DNA of 60,842 nucleotides from Alkalibacterium putridalgicola. Its GTDB lineage: Bacteria > Bacillota > Bacilli > Lactobacillales > Carnobacteriaceae_A. The position numbers and the translations under genes were made by a program. Position 1 is the first letter of the stretch, and the number at the start of each line of letters is the position of its first letter. The notes beneath the pieces were generated by a model. That model had not been told where the DNA came from. It ran no database searches and was given only the letters and a program-made list of their open reading frames with translations. The stretch is taken from contig NZ_FOBL01000009.1 in assembly GCF_900109825.1 (NCBI RefSeq), forward strand, positions 1 to 60,842. Direction: 5' to 3'. Shown here one piece after another: positions 53,240-60,842 of this stretch.

Positions 53240-54727
53240 TTATCTCTTGCGTTTGACGATTTTTTTCTTCTTTTTCTTCTTTTTGCTGCCGGAGTTGCCT
53301 CCACCGCCAAGACCGCCGAGCAGGTCGCCCATGCCACCCATATTGCCCATGCCGCCCTTCTTACCAAGCTTACCTTTGCCTCCGCCCATTTTACCGAGCA
53401 TTTTTTCCATACCGCCCATTTTACCGTTGGACATTTTGCCCATCATCTCTTTGGACTGTTTGAACTGCTTGATCAGGCGGTTGACTTCCGCGATGTCACG
53501 GGCTGACCCTTTAGCGATACGGCGTCTACGTTTCTGTGACAGGAGATCCGGGTTTTCACGTTCTTCTTTGGTCATGGACATCACGATGGCTTTCATGTGC
53601 GCCATGTCTTTGGGATCGACTTCGAAATTATCCATGCCTGGCAGATTGTTCATACCGGGGATCATCTTGATGATGTCTTCCAGCGGTCCCATGTTCTGCA
53701 TCTGGTCCATCTGCTCGATGAAGTCGTTGAAGTCATAGCGGTTCTCACGCATCTTCGCGGCCATTTCTTCGGCGCGTTCTTCATCGACTTCCTGCTGAGC
53801 CCGTTCGATCAGGGTAAGGATGTCGCCCATCCCCAAGATTCGGTTGGCCATACGGTCCGGATAGAACGGTTCTAAAGCGTCAAGCTTCTCTCCGGTACCG
53901 GTGAATTTGATCGGTTTGTTGGTCACGGAACGAATAGACAGTGCCGCACCCCCACGTGTGTCTCCGTCCAGTTTGGTCAGGATGACACTGGTGATGTTCA
54001 GGTGTTCATTAAAGGAATCCGCCACATTGACGGCGTCCTGACCGGTCATCGCATCAACGACCAGGAAGATCTCATGCGGATTGACGGCCGCTTTCACGTC
54101 TTCCAGTTCGTCCATCAATTTTTCGTCGATATGCAGACGACCGGCCGTATCGATGATCACGACGTCACGGTTGTCCGCGATCGCTTCTTCAAGACCACGC
54201 TTGGCGATCTCGACCGGGCTGACCTGGTCGCCCATGCTGAACACTGGGATATCCAAGTCACGTCCCACAGTCTGGAGCTGGTCGATCGCAGCCGGACGGT
54301 AAATATCCGCCGCCACCATCATCGGTTTTTTCTTCTCGTACTTGCGGAGATAGTTGGCCAGTTTACCAGCGGTGGTCGTTTTACCGGCACCCTGCAGACC
54401 TGTCATCATGTAAACCGTTGGACCTTGTCCAGGTTCAGCGAAGATGATCTTCTCCTGTTCGCCACCCATCAGTTCTGTGAGTTCGTCGTTAACGATCTTG
54501 ACGACCTGCTGTCCGCCGTTCAGACTGCCGAGAACTTCTTCTCCGAGTGATTTTTCACGAACGGTTTTAACAAAATTTCTTACCACTTTATAATTGACGT
54601 CGGCTTCAAGTAAAGCGAGCCTGACTTCGCGCATCACATCTTTGACATCGGCTTCGGTTACTTTCCCTTTTTTACGCAGTCCGGAAAAGGCATCCTGCAG
54701 ACGTCCGGTTAATCCTTCAAAAGGCAT
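53240..54727 (-). CDS. ffh: signal recognition particle protein Ffh
   Basis: Ffh is the SRP54 GTPase that targets nascent membrane proteins. The 495 aa hold the N domain, the G domain (GLQGAGKTTTAGK, DTAGR, TKLDGDTRGGA) and a Met-rich M domain, ending in a Gly/Met stretch and poly-Lys. It is preceded by ylxM with a 7-nt gap. Confidence 0.98.
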   Translation of the reverse strand: MPFEGLTGRLQDAFSGLRKKGKVTEADVKDVMREVRLALLEADVNYKVVRNFVKTVREKSLGEEVLGSLNGGQQVVKIVNDELTELMGGEQEKIIFAEPGQGPTVYMMTGLQGAGKTTTAGKLANYLRKYEKKKPMMVAADIYRPAAIDQLQTVGRDLDIPVFSMGDQVSPVEIAKRGLEEAIADNRDVVIIDTAGRLHIDEKLMDELEDVKAAVNPHEIFLVVDAMTGQDAVNVADSFNEHLNITSVILTKLDGDTRGGAALSIRSVTNKPIKFTGTGEKLDALEPFYPDRMANRILGMGDILTLIERAQQEVDEERAEEMAAKMRENRYDFNDFIEQMDQMQNMGPLEDIIKMIPGMNNLPGMDNFEVDPKDMAHMKAIVMSMTKEERENPDLLSQKRRRRIAKGSARDIAEVNRLIKQFKQSKEMMGKMSNGKMGGMEKMLGKMGGGKGKLGKKGGMGNMGGMGDLLGGLGGGGNSGSKKKKKKKKIVKRKR

Positions 54728-54734
54728 ACGTGCT

Positions 54735-55082
54735 TCATTCCTCTCTCATGGTTTCTAAACTGATTGCCTGAATATAGTCAAACAGCTGAGAATCCTCATT
54801 ATAATTTTCTTTCACATAGTCACTTAAATCTTCTACAGCTTTTTGCTTTTTCTCAAAGTCCTCTACGAGGTGCAGTTTCTTTTCATAATCCGTCAGAATC
54901 GTTTCTGAGCGCTTGATGTTGTCGTACACCGCTTGACGGCTCACAGAAAAGGCATCGGCGATCTCACCCAGTGAGTAATCATCGCCGTAGTAAAGCTGCA
55001 TATATTCCTGCTGTTTCTTGGTGAGCAGCGGACGGTAGAACGAGAACAACCGGTTCATGCGTAACGTTTTTTCCAGTTCCAT
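54735..55082 (-). CDS. ylxM: YlxM/p13 family SRP-associated protein
   Basis: 115 aa with the sigma-region-4-like helix-turn-helix [20 protein letters not shown]. YlxM stimulates SRP GTPase assembly in streptococci. The start [13 protein letters not shown] at 55082 matches the family, with AAAGGAG 11 nt upstream. It lies between ftsY and ffh. Confidence 0.93.
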   Translation of the reverse strand: MELEKTLRMNRLFSFYRPLLTKKQQEYMQLYYGDDYSLGEIADAFSVSRQAVYDNIKRSETILTDYEKKLHLVEDFEKKQKAVEDLSDYVKENYNEDSQLFDYIQAISLETMREE

Positions 55083-55128
55083 TGATTCTTCGTCTCCTTT
55101 ATCCCTGCCCAAGCATCAATAAAAGCCT

Positions 55129-56256
55129 TTAGGCAGTCTGTTCGATCAGTTCCTTGAATAAACCGTAAGCGAATTTCTCCGTGTCGAATGGGTGTAAGTC
55201 GTTCATCGTTTCACCCAAGCCGACGAATTTCACTGGCACACCGAGTTCTTTCCCAATCGCCAGAACGATCCCACCTTTGGCCGTACCGTCCATTTTCGTC
55301 AAAACGATACCGGTGACATCGGTGGTCTCTTTAAAAATCTTGGCCTGGTTCAAGGCGTTCTGTCCGGTCGTCGCATCTAGAACTAAAAGTGTTTCATGCG
55401 GCGCGTCCGGGATCTCTCTTGAAATGACGCGTTTCATTTTTTCCAGTTCGTTCATCAGGTTCTTCTTGTTCTGAAGACGTCCGGCTGTATCAATGAGAAG
55501 GATATCCGCGCCAGAATTTCTGGCCGTTTCGATCCCGTCATACACAACAGCCGCAGGATCGCCGCCCTGTTTGGTCGACACCACTTCAGCACCCACGCGG
55601 TCTCCCCAGACATGCAGCTGTTCGATCGCTCCGGCACGGAAAGTGTCTCCGGCAGCCATCACGACCTTCTGGCCTTTTTCGATATACTGATGCGCCATCT
55701 TGGCGATCGTGGTCGTTTTACCGACACCGTTGACTCCGACGAACAGCACGACCGTCAAGCCGTCTTTGTTTTCATTGAAAAAGTGGTGGTCCGGGTTGGT
55801 TTCGCCGTACATGTCCACCATCGTCTGGACGATCACGCGCTCCGCGTCTTTCATGCTGCGCACATTCTGCACTTTTGATTCATAGCGCAGCGTATCGGCG
55901 ATATGCATGGTCGCTTCAAAGCCGACGTCCGACTCGATCAGAAGATCTTCCAGTTCTTCGAAGAACTCTTCATCTTCATAACGGAAGTTGGCTAACAGTT
56001 CATTCAGGCGACGGGTGAAGCTCACACGGGATTTTTTCAGTCCTTTTTCATACTGTTCCGTTTCCCGGCGGTCATTGTCCGGCTCAAGCGTGGTATCTTT
56101 GGCCGTGGACTGTTCACTGATCTCAGTGACTTTCTCGACTTTTTCGTCCTCAGAGACCTCACTGACCTTTTCCTCTTCCTTGACTTCCGGCTGTTTCGGT
56201 TCTTCTTTCTTATCCGCACCAGTAAAAGCTGATTTGATCTTGTCAAATAATCCCAT
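55129..56256 (-). CDS. ftsY: signal recognition particle receptor FtsY
   Basis: A 375-aa GTPase with an acidic N-terminal A domain (1-70) and an NG domain (GVNGVGKTTTIAK, DTAGRLQ, TKMDGTAKGG). It docks SRP-ribosome complexes at the membrane. Confidence 0.98.
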   Translation of the reverse strand: MGLFDKIKSAFTGADKKEEPKQPEVKEEEKVSEVSEDEKVEKVTEISEQSTAKDTTLEPDNDRRETEQYEKGLKKSRVSFTRRLNELLANFRYEDEEFFEELEDLLIESDVGFEATMHIADTLRYESKVQNVRSMKDAERVIVQTMVDMYGETNPDHHFFNENKDGLTVVLFVGVNGVGKTTTIAKMAHQYIEKGQKVVMAAGDTFRAGAIEQLHVWGDRVGAEVVSTKQGGDPAAVVYDGIETARNSGADILLIDTAGRLQNKKNLMNELEKMKRVISREIPDAPHETLLVLDATTGQNALNQAKIFKETTDVTGIVLTKMDGTAKGGIVLAIGKELGVPVKFVGLGETMNDLHPFDTEKFAYGLFKELIEQTA

Positions 56257-56311
56257 AGTGGATTCACTCTTTCTATAGCTTATTTATCTTAAAGTGTTTG
56301 TCTTAATAAAA

Positions 56312-57124
56312 TCAGTTTAACACATATTTCTCGATAGCATAACCGACACCGTGCTCATCATTCGTTTTCGTGATGATCTGTGCGGCATCTTTGACGAGCG
56401 GTATCGCGTTTTCCATCGCCACGCCGGTACCGGCACGCTGGACCATGGCCAGGTCGTTTTCCTGGTCCCCGATGGCCATCATATCGGCCACATCGATGCC
56501 TAAGATTTCAGAAAGAAGGTCGAGGCCTTTTCCTTTATCGATCGATTTCGGCATGAATTCCAGCAGCTGCGGACGTGATTTGATCAAGTTGTAACGCTCA
56601 CGGTAAATATCCGGGATCTCTTTGATCTTTTCGTCGAGCTCTTCCTGATGCCAGCAGTAGACGATCTTATTGATCGGAAACTCTTCCGGCAGGTTCGTCA
56701 TATCGATCGGCTCAAACGGCAGGGCATTCATGACTTTCGGATACTGTGACGGTTTCCCTTCAGGATAAGGCGGCGCGTGAACGGTATCCAAGTCGATAAA
56801 GTTGCACGGCAGTCCCAGATCCTGACTGAGCTTGTAGATATCCAGGGAGTCTTCTTTAGGAAAAGTGATCTGACGGACGGATTCACCGGTTTGTGTCCAC
56901 TGGACTAAACCGCCGTTATACGTCAGAGCAATATCTCCTGCTTCTGTGAGCCCACAGTCTTCCAGGATATGCAGCATGGCTTTCAACGGACGTCCGGTAA
57001 CTAAAACGACTTTCACACCTTGCTCTTTCGCCTTTCTGATCGCGTCTTTGTTTTTTTCTGATACTTCATGGTCACTGTTAAGTAGTGTGCCATCCAGATC
57101 GATGGCAACGAGTTTGATAGACAT
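56312..57124 (-). CDS. Cof-type HAD-IIB phosphatase
   Basis: 270 aa with motif I DLDGTLL, motif II LVTGRP, a Lys in SIDKGKGL and motif IV IGDQENDLAMV. It probably dephosphorylates sugar phosphates or flavin precursors. The ATG at 57124 follows GGAGG; an upstream TTG overlaps that site. It sits between smc and ftsY. Confidence 0.93.
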   Translation of the reverse strand: MSIKLVAIDLDGTLLNSDHEVSEKNKDAIRKAKEQGVKVVLVTGRPLKAMLHILEDCGLTEAGDIALTYNGGLVQWTQTGESVRQITFPKEDSLDIYKLSQDLGLPCNFIDLDTVHAPPYPEGKPSQYPKVMNALPFEPIDMTNLPEEFPINKIVYCWHQEELDEKIKEIPDIYRERYNLIKSRPQLLEFMPKSIDKGKGLDLLSEILGIDVADMMAIGDQENDLAMVQRAGTGVAMENAIPLVKDAAQIITKTNDEHGVGYAIEKYVLN

Positions 57125-57142
57125 AAAATCCTCCAAAGTTTG

Positions 57143-60100
57143 TTATTGGGTCACTGTATCTTCGATATCCTGCAGGTGCACGGAAACGAGTCGTGACACG
57201 CCTTTTTCGCGCATGGTCACCCCATAGAGCGAATCGGCTTCTTCCATCGTGCCTTTTCTGTGCGTGATCACGATGAACTGGGTATCGGACGCAAATTCAT
57301 GCAGATAACGTCCGAAACGGGTGACGTTGGCTTCATCTAAGGCCGCTTCCGCTTCATCCAGGATACAAAATGGGATCGGTTTGACCTGGATAATGGCAAA
57401 GAGCAGCGACAAGGCTGTCAGTGCACGTTCACCGCCGGACAACAGACTCAGTGACTGCAGTCTTTTTCCGGGTGGCTGGGCAATGATATCGATCCCTGAG
57501 TGCAGGAGATCATCCGGATCGGTCAGACGCAGTTCCGCTTTCCCGCCCCCGAACATGCGTGGGAAGACGAGTGCGAACTGTTCTTTCACTTGACTGAAGG
57601 TCTCGTAAAAGCGGCGTTCCACTTCTGAATCCATCTGATCCATCGTATCATATAATTTCTCTTTCGCTTCTAAAAGATCCTGCTGTTGAGCAGCCAAGAA
57701 GTCATGGCGTTCGGCCACGCGTTCATACTCTTCGATGGCCCCCAAGTTGACAGGACCCAGTTCTTCGATTCCGCGTTTCAAAAGTTTCACACGTTTTTGA
57801 GTCGCTTCGGCATCGATCTCAGCCGGCTGAATGCTTTTGGCTTCTTCATAGCTTGTTGTGTATTCTTCTGACAGATACTCAAGCAGATGATCCATCGAGA
57901 CATCCAGACGGGACTGGGCGATCTCCAGCTGATTCTTGTTTTCTGTGAGTTCAGTTTTATATTGGATCGCATAGGACACAGATTCATCCAGCTGACTGAC
58001 CGTTTCGTCAAGCTGACTATGCGACTCTTTCAAGTCGCTTTCCTGAGCTTTCAGTTTAACGGCTTCTTTCTGCAAGGTTCCCAGCTTCTCGCCCAAGTCT
58101 TCTTTCGACTCCAGCTCCACGCCTTCTTCCAGCTGGGTGAGTTCTGCTTTGATGTTCTCAATCGACTGGTCGACGTCGCTGATCTGTGCTTCCATACTTT
58201 CGCGTTTGGAACGGGTGAAAGCCAGGGTTTCACGCTCAGCATTCCACTGCTCGCTCAACTCTTCGCGTTCACTTTCCAGGCGGTCTTTCTGGACCTGCTT
58301 GTCTTCTTTTTCATTGGTCAGCTGGTCCAGTTCCTGCTTGAGGTGTTCCAGATCAGCTTCCGCACGGACACGTTTTTCCTTGACCTCTTTCAAGTCCGTT
58401 TCGACTTGGGTCTCTTCTTTTTTTGCTTCCTGCTGTTCATAGCGCAGACCTTTACATTCGCGTTCCAGACGGTTCACGGTTTCTGTCAGACTTTCGACCA
58501 CTTGTTCCAGCTGGCGTTCTTCCAGGCGTTTATCTTCGCCGGAGGTCCGCAGCTCTTCCAGGTCTTTCGTCAGAGACTCGATCGTGTCTCTGTCCGACTG
58601 GTTTTCGTCTTCACGCAGTTTGATGGTTTTTTTCAGCTCATCGATCTCGATGCGCAGGGCTTTCTGTTCTTTCTTCTGAGAGAACAGATGGGCATTAGAG
58701 GAACGCTTGCCTCCGCCCCCGGTCATCGAACCGCCGGCATTCATCACGTCGCCGTCCAGACTGACGATCCGGACAGAATAGCGCAAAGCTTTCGCGATGG
58801 CGTTCGCTGACTGGAGATCTCTGGCTACGATCGTTTGACCGAGCAGGTTCTCCATGACATTTCTGACTTTGTCGTCAAAGTTGATCAGGTCACTCGCGAT
58901 ACCGATAAAGCCGTCCACGTCTTGTGCCTGCTGTCGCATTTGTGGTGAAACAAAACGTTTTTTTATGGTGGTCAAAGGCAGGAAAGTCGCCCGGCCGGCC
59001 TTTTTGTTTTTCAAATAAGAGATCGCATCGCGTCCGGCTTTTTCGTCTTCCACGATGACGAACTGACTGGCTGCGCCTAAAACCACATCGATGGCTTCGG
59101 TCACGTCTGTCGGCACATCCATCATGTCTGCGACCGTCCCGACGATCCCTTCCAGCCTGTCTTTGCCGCGCATGACGGCTTTGACTCCGGCGAAGTAGCC
59201 GGCATAATTCTCCTGCATTTCCTTGAGACTGGCTTGTTTGGCCTGAGCCCGCTGCAGCTGCTGGTTCAACTGGTTCAGTCGACTAGCTTTCTGCTTGAAG
59301 GACCCTTGCGTGTCGTCCATCAAGGCTTTTTTAGACGTATACGTTTCTAGAAGCTCGTCGATTTCTGTTTTGATCGCTTTGAGAGTCGCTTCTTTTTCTG
59401 TGTGAGAGGTTTTGGCCTCAGTCAGCTTCTCTGACACGTCATTGAGTGACTTTTTGTGCTTTTCAGCATTGATTGTCGCCTGCTGACGCTCGCGTTCCAG
59501 ATACATCTCTTCGTTTTTCAGAGACGTCTTGTTCTGCATCGCATCGATATACTCGCCGCGCAGCTCCTCGATGGCTTCTTCCTTGTTCCCCATCAGACGG
59601 GCCAGACGCTCGTCGTACTTCTTGACTTCATCTTTCAGTTTTTTTACATGTTCAGCCTGTTCCTGATAAGTGGCCTCAAGCTTTTCGTAGTCGTTGTTCA
59701 AAGTAGCCAGACGAGTTTCTTCTTTTTTCAGACTGGCCTGTTTTTCAGACAGGAAAGCATCCTGATGCCGCTCTTTTTCTTCGACCAGACGCAGCTGAGC
59801 TTCTGTCCGTTCGATCTGCTGCACAGATGTGATGGTCTGCGCCTGCAGTTTTTCACGTTTGTCCTCGATGGCATGAAGTTCGGTGCGCTTCTCTTTCAGT
59901 TCCGCTGACTCACGGTCGATCTTTGCCTGGACGCGTCTAAGATCCTCGTTCAGTGCTTCGATCTTGGTTTTATTTTCTTTCTGTTCCTTTGCATACTGAT
60001 CGATCTTGAGTACCGACAGGGCGATGTCCAGATCCGTGAGTTCTTCTTTCTGTGACACAAAGGACTGGGCGATGTCTTTCTGTTTCTTCAAGGGTTCCAG

Positions 60101-60703
60101 CTGGTCGTTCAGTTCATACAGGATGTCCTGAACCCGGTCCAGATTGTCCTGGGTCTCAAAGAGCTTGCGCTCCGCTTTCTCTTTCTGAAGTTTGTACTTG
60201 AACACGCCGGCAGCTTCTTCAAAAATGGCTCGGCGGTCTTCCGCTTTACTGTTGAAGACTGCTTCGACCTGCCCCTGACTGATGATGGAAAAGGATTCTT
60301 TCCCAAGTCCCGAATCCATGAAGAGATCCACGACATCTTTCAGCCGGCAGCTTTCTTTATTGATGAAGTAGTCGCTGTCTCCGTTCCGGTTGATCCGGCG
60401 GCCGATGCTCACTTCTTCAAAGTCGATCGGTAAAAAACTGTCCGAGTTATCCAGGATCAGGGTGACTTCAGCGATATTGATGGCTTTTCTTGAATCGGTC
60501 CCTGAAAAAATAATGTCATGCATGCGTCCGCCTCGTAAGGTCTTGGCCGACTGTTCACCCATGACCCAGCGGATCGCTTCGATGATATTCGATTTTCCGC
60601 TGCCGTTGGGTCCCACAACTGCTGTGATGCCGTCGGTAAAGTCGATGACGGTCTTGTCGGCAAAGGATTTGAACCCTTTGATTTCTAATCGTTTTAATTG
60701 CAC
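57143..60703 (-). CDS. smc: chromosome segregation protein SMC
   Basis: The 1186-aa condensin ATPase has Walker A GPNGSGKSN (32-40), two long coiled coils flanking a hinge (about 510-680, with GGSMTGGG), the signature LSGGERALTA and Walker B FCILDEAEAALD near the C-terminus. It follows rnc, as usual in Firmicutes. Confidence 0.99.
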   Translation of the reverse strand: MQLKRLEIKGFKSFADKTVIDFTDGITAVVGPNGSGKSNIIEAIRWVMGEQSAKTLRGGRMHDIIFSGTDSRKAINIAEVTLILDNSDSFLPIDFEEVSIGRRINRNGDSDYFINKESCRLKDVVDLFMDSGLGKESFSIISQGQVEAVFNSKAEDRRAIFEEAAGVFKYKLQKEKAERKLFETQDNLDRVQDILYELNDQLEPLKKQKDIAQSFVSQKEELTDLDIALSVLKIDQYAKEQKENKTKIEALNEDLRRVQAKIDRESAELKEKRTELHAIEDKREKLQAQTITSVQQIERTEAQLRLVEEKERHQDAFLSEKQASLKKEETRLATLNNDYEKLEATYQEQAEHVKKLKDEVKKYDERLARLMGNKEEAIEELRGEYIDAMQNKTSLKNEEMYLERERQQATINAEKHKKSLNDVSEKLTEAKTSHTEKEATLKAIKTEIDELLETYTSKKALMDDTQGSFKQKASRLNQLNQQLQRAQAKQASLKEMQENYAGYFAGVKAVMRGKDRLEGIVGTVADMMDVPTDVTEAIDVVLGAASQFVIVEDEKAGRDAISYLKNKKAGRATFLPLTTIKKRFVSPQMRQQAQDVDGFIGIASDLINFDDKVRNVMENLLGQTIVARDLQSANAIAKALRYSVRIVSLDGDVMNAGGSMTGGGGKRSSNAHLFSQKKEQKALRIEIDELKKTIKLREDENQSDRDTIESLTKDLEELRTSGEDKRLEERQLEQVVESLTETVNRLERECKGLRYEQQEAKKEETQVETDLKEVKEKRVRAEADLEHLKQELDQLTNEKEDKQVQKDRLESEREELSEQWNAERETLAFTRSKRESMEAQISDVDQSIENIKAELTQLEEGVELESKEDLGEKLGTLQKEAVKLKAQESDLKESHSQLDETVSQLDESVSYAIQYKTELTENKNQLEIAQSRLDVSMDHLLEYLSEEYTTSYEEAKSIQPAEIDAEATQKRVKLLKRGIEELGPVNLGAIEEYERVAERHDFLAAQQQDLLEAKEKLYDTMDQMDSEVERRFYETFSQVKEQFALVFPRMFGGGKAELRLTDPDDLLHSGIDIIAQPPGKRLQSLSLLSGGERALTALSLLFAIIQVKPIPFCILDEAEAALDEANVTRFGRYLHEFASDTQFIVITHRKGTMEEADSLYGVTMREKGVSRLVSVHLQDIEDTVTQ

Positions 60704-60756
60704 GTTTAAAGTCTCTCCTCTCTAGCATTTAAAGACTCTTGAAACAGGTTTAAACA

Positions 60757-60842
60757 CTAGGACTGATTCGCGTCTTCCAGGCTCTCCAGGGCATGCTTGG
60801 CCGCATTCTGTTCCGCCGCCTTTTTGGATCGGCCGGCACCAC
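60757..60842 (-). CDS. rnc: ribonuclease III, C-terminal end (partial)
   Basis: The window ends inside this gene. The 28 visible codons encode the end of a double-stranded RNA-binding domain (GAGRSKKAAEQNAAKHALES) and a TAG stop. The position before smc supports rnc. Confidence 0.88.
   Translation of the reverse strand, partial: GAGRSKKAAEQNAAKHALESLEDANQS

Noticed and set aside
52385-53506. 373-aa repeat protein on the plus strand across the array
   Set aside because: The frame is open only because the period is 51 bp. It has a TTG start without ribosome binding site, runs on antisense into ffh, and the related 52-bp arrays cannot be coding.
57887-58810. 307-aa plus-strand frame
   Set aside because: It lies antisense to the coiled coil of smc and has the Phe/Leu-rich composition expected of the complement of Lys/Glu codons.

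Overview
The window looks like a chromosomal segment of a low-to-mid GC Gram-positive bacterium of the order Lactobacillales. The best fit is a Carnobacteriaceae-type halo-alkaliphilic lactic acid bacterium (Alkalibacterium or Marinilactibacillus-like). This is inferred from the arginine deiminase operon, a water-forming NADH oxidase, strong AGGAGG ribosome binding sites, cre sites, acidic protein composition and the rpsP-rplS and smc-ftsY-ffh housekeeping clusters. No rRNA, tRNA, prophage or true CRISPR was seen.

Layout. 1-1530: an ISLre2-type insertion sequence. 1945-6926: arcABC plus a YfcC-type transporter (arginine fermentation). 7175-10743: fruRKA (fructose uptake). 11000-14000: a poorly coding stretch with a lipoprotein that seems to start at ATT, a DUF2200 gene with a decayed second copy, a decayed minus-strand gene and a repeat array. 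14046-14466: a textbook SAM-I (S-box) riboswitch controlling an orphan 79-aa protein. 14646-24117: a seven-gene catabolic operon (PLP-dependent gamma-lyase, M20 deacylase, DoeA-type ectoine hydrolase, YkvI-type transporter, acetate/propionate kinase, RidA, pyridoxal kinase) with a divergent PucR regulator and a perfect cre. 24301-46443: mostly single or paired genes for membranes, stress and unknown functions (isoprenoid-synthase-like protein, phospholipase D, ArsR, patatin, M16 peptidase, SatD/SatE-like pair, SDR, OsmC). 47069-49562: rpsP-khpA-rimM-trmD-rplS. 49857-52117: SHOCT protein, small protein and NADH oxidase. 53240-60842: ffh-ylxM-ftsY-HAD-smc-rnc(partial).

Two things stand out. First, the 14.6-24.1 kb operon can be read as a fermentative route for ectoine or a related compound. 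DoeA opens the ring, the M20 enzyme removes the acyl group, a gamma-lyase of methionine gamma-lyase type eliminates the gamma substituent to 2-iminobutyrate, RidA hydrolyses that to 2-oxobutyrate, and an AckA-type kinase makes ATP from the acyl phosphate. PdxK would supply PLP. I know of no described ectoine pathway with a gamma-lyase step; this is an inference from gene content.

Second, six intergenic regions carry arrays of degenerate inverted-repeat units with a nearly invariant period of 51 or 52 bp, about five turns of B-DNA. They fall into three sequence families, each present at two loci: 12060 and 39900; 24740 and 46679; 43489 and 52397. The 51-bp arrays end in a 41-nt hairpin cap that is 40/41 identical between the two loci. 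Units diverge strongly in sequence but almost never in length, so spacing seems to be what is conserved. I do not recognise these as a named repeat class.
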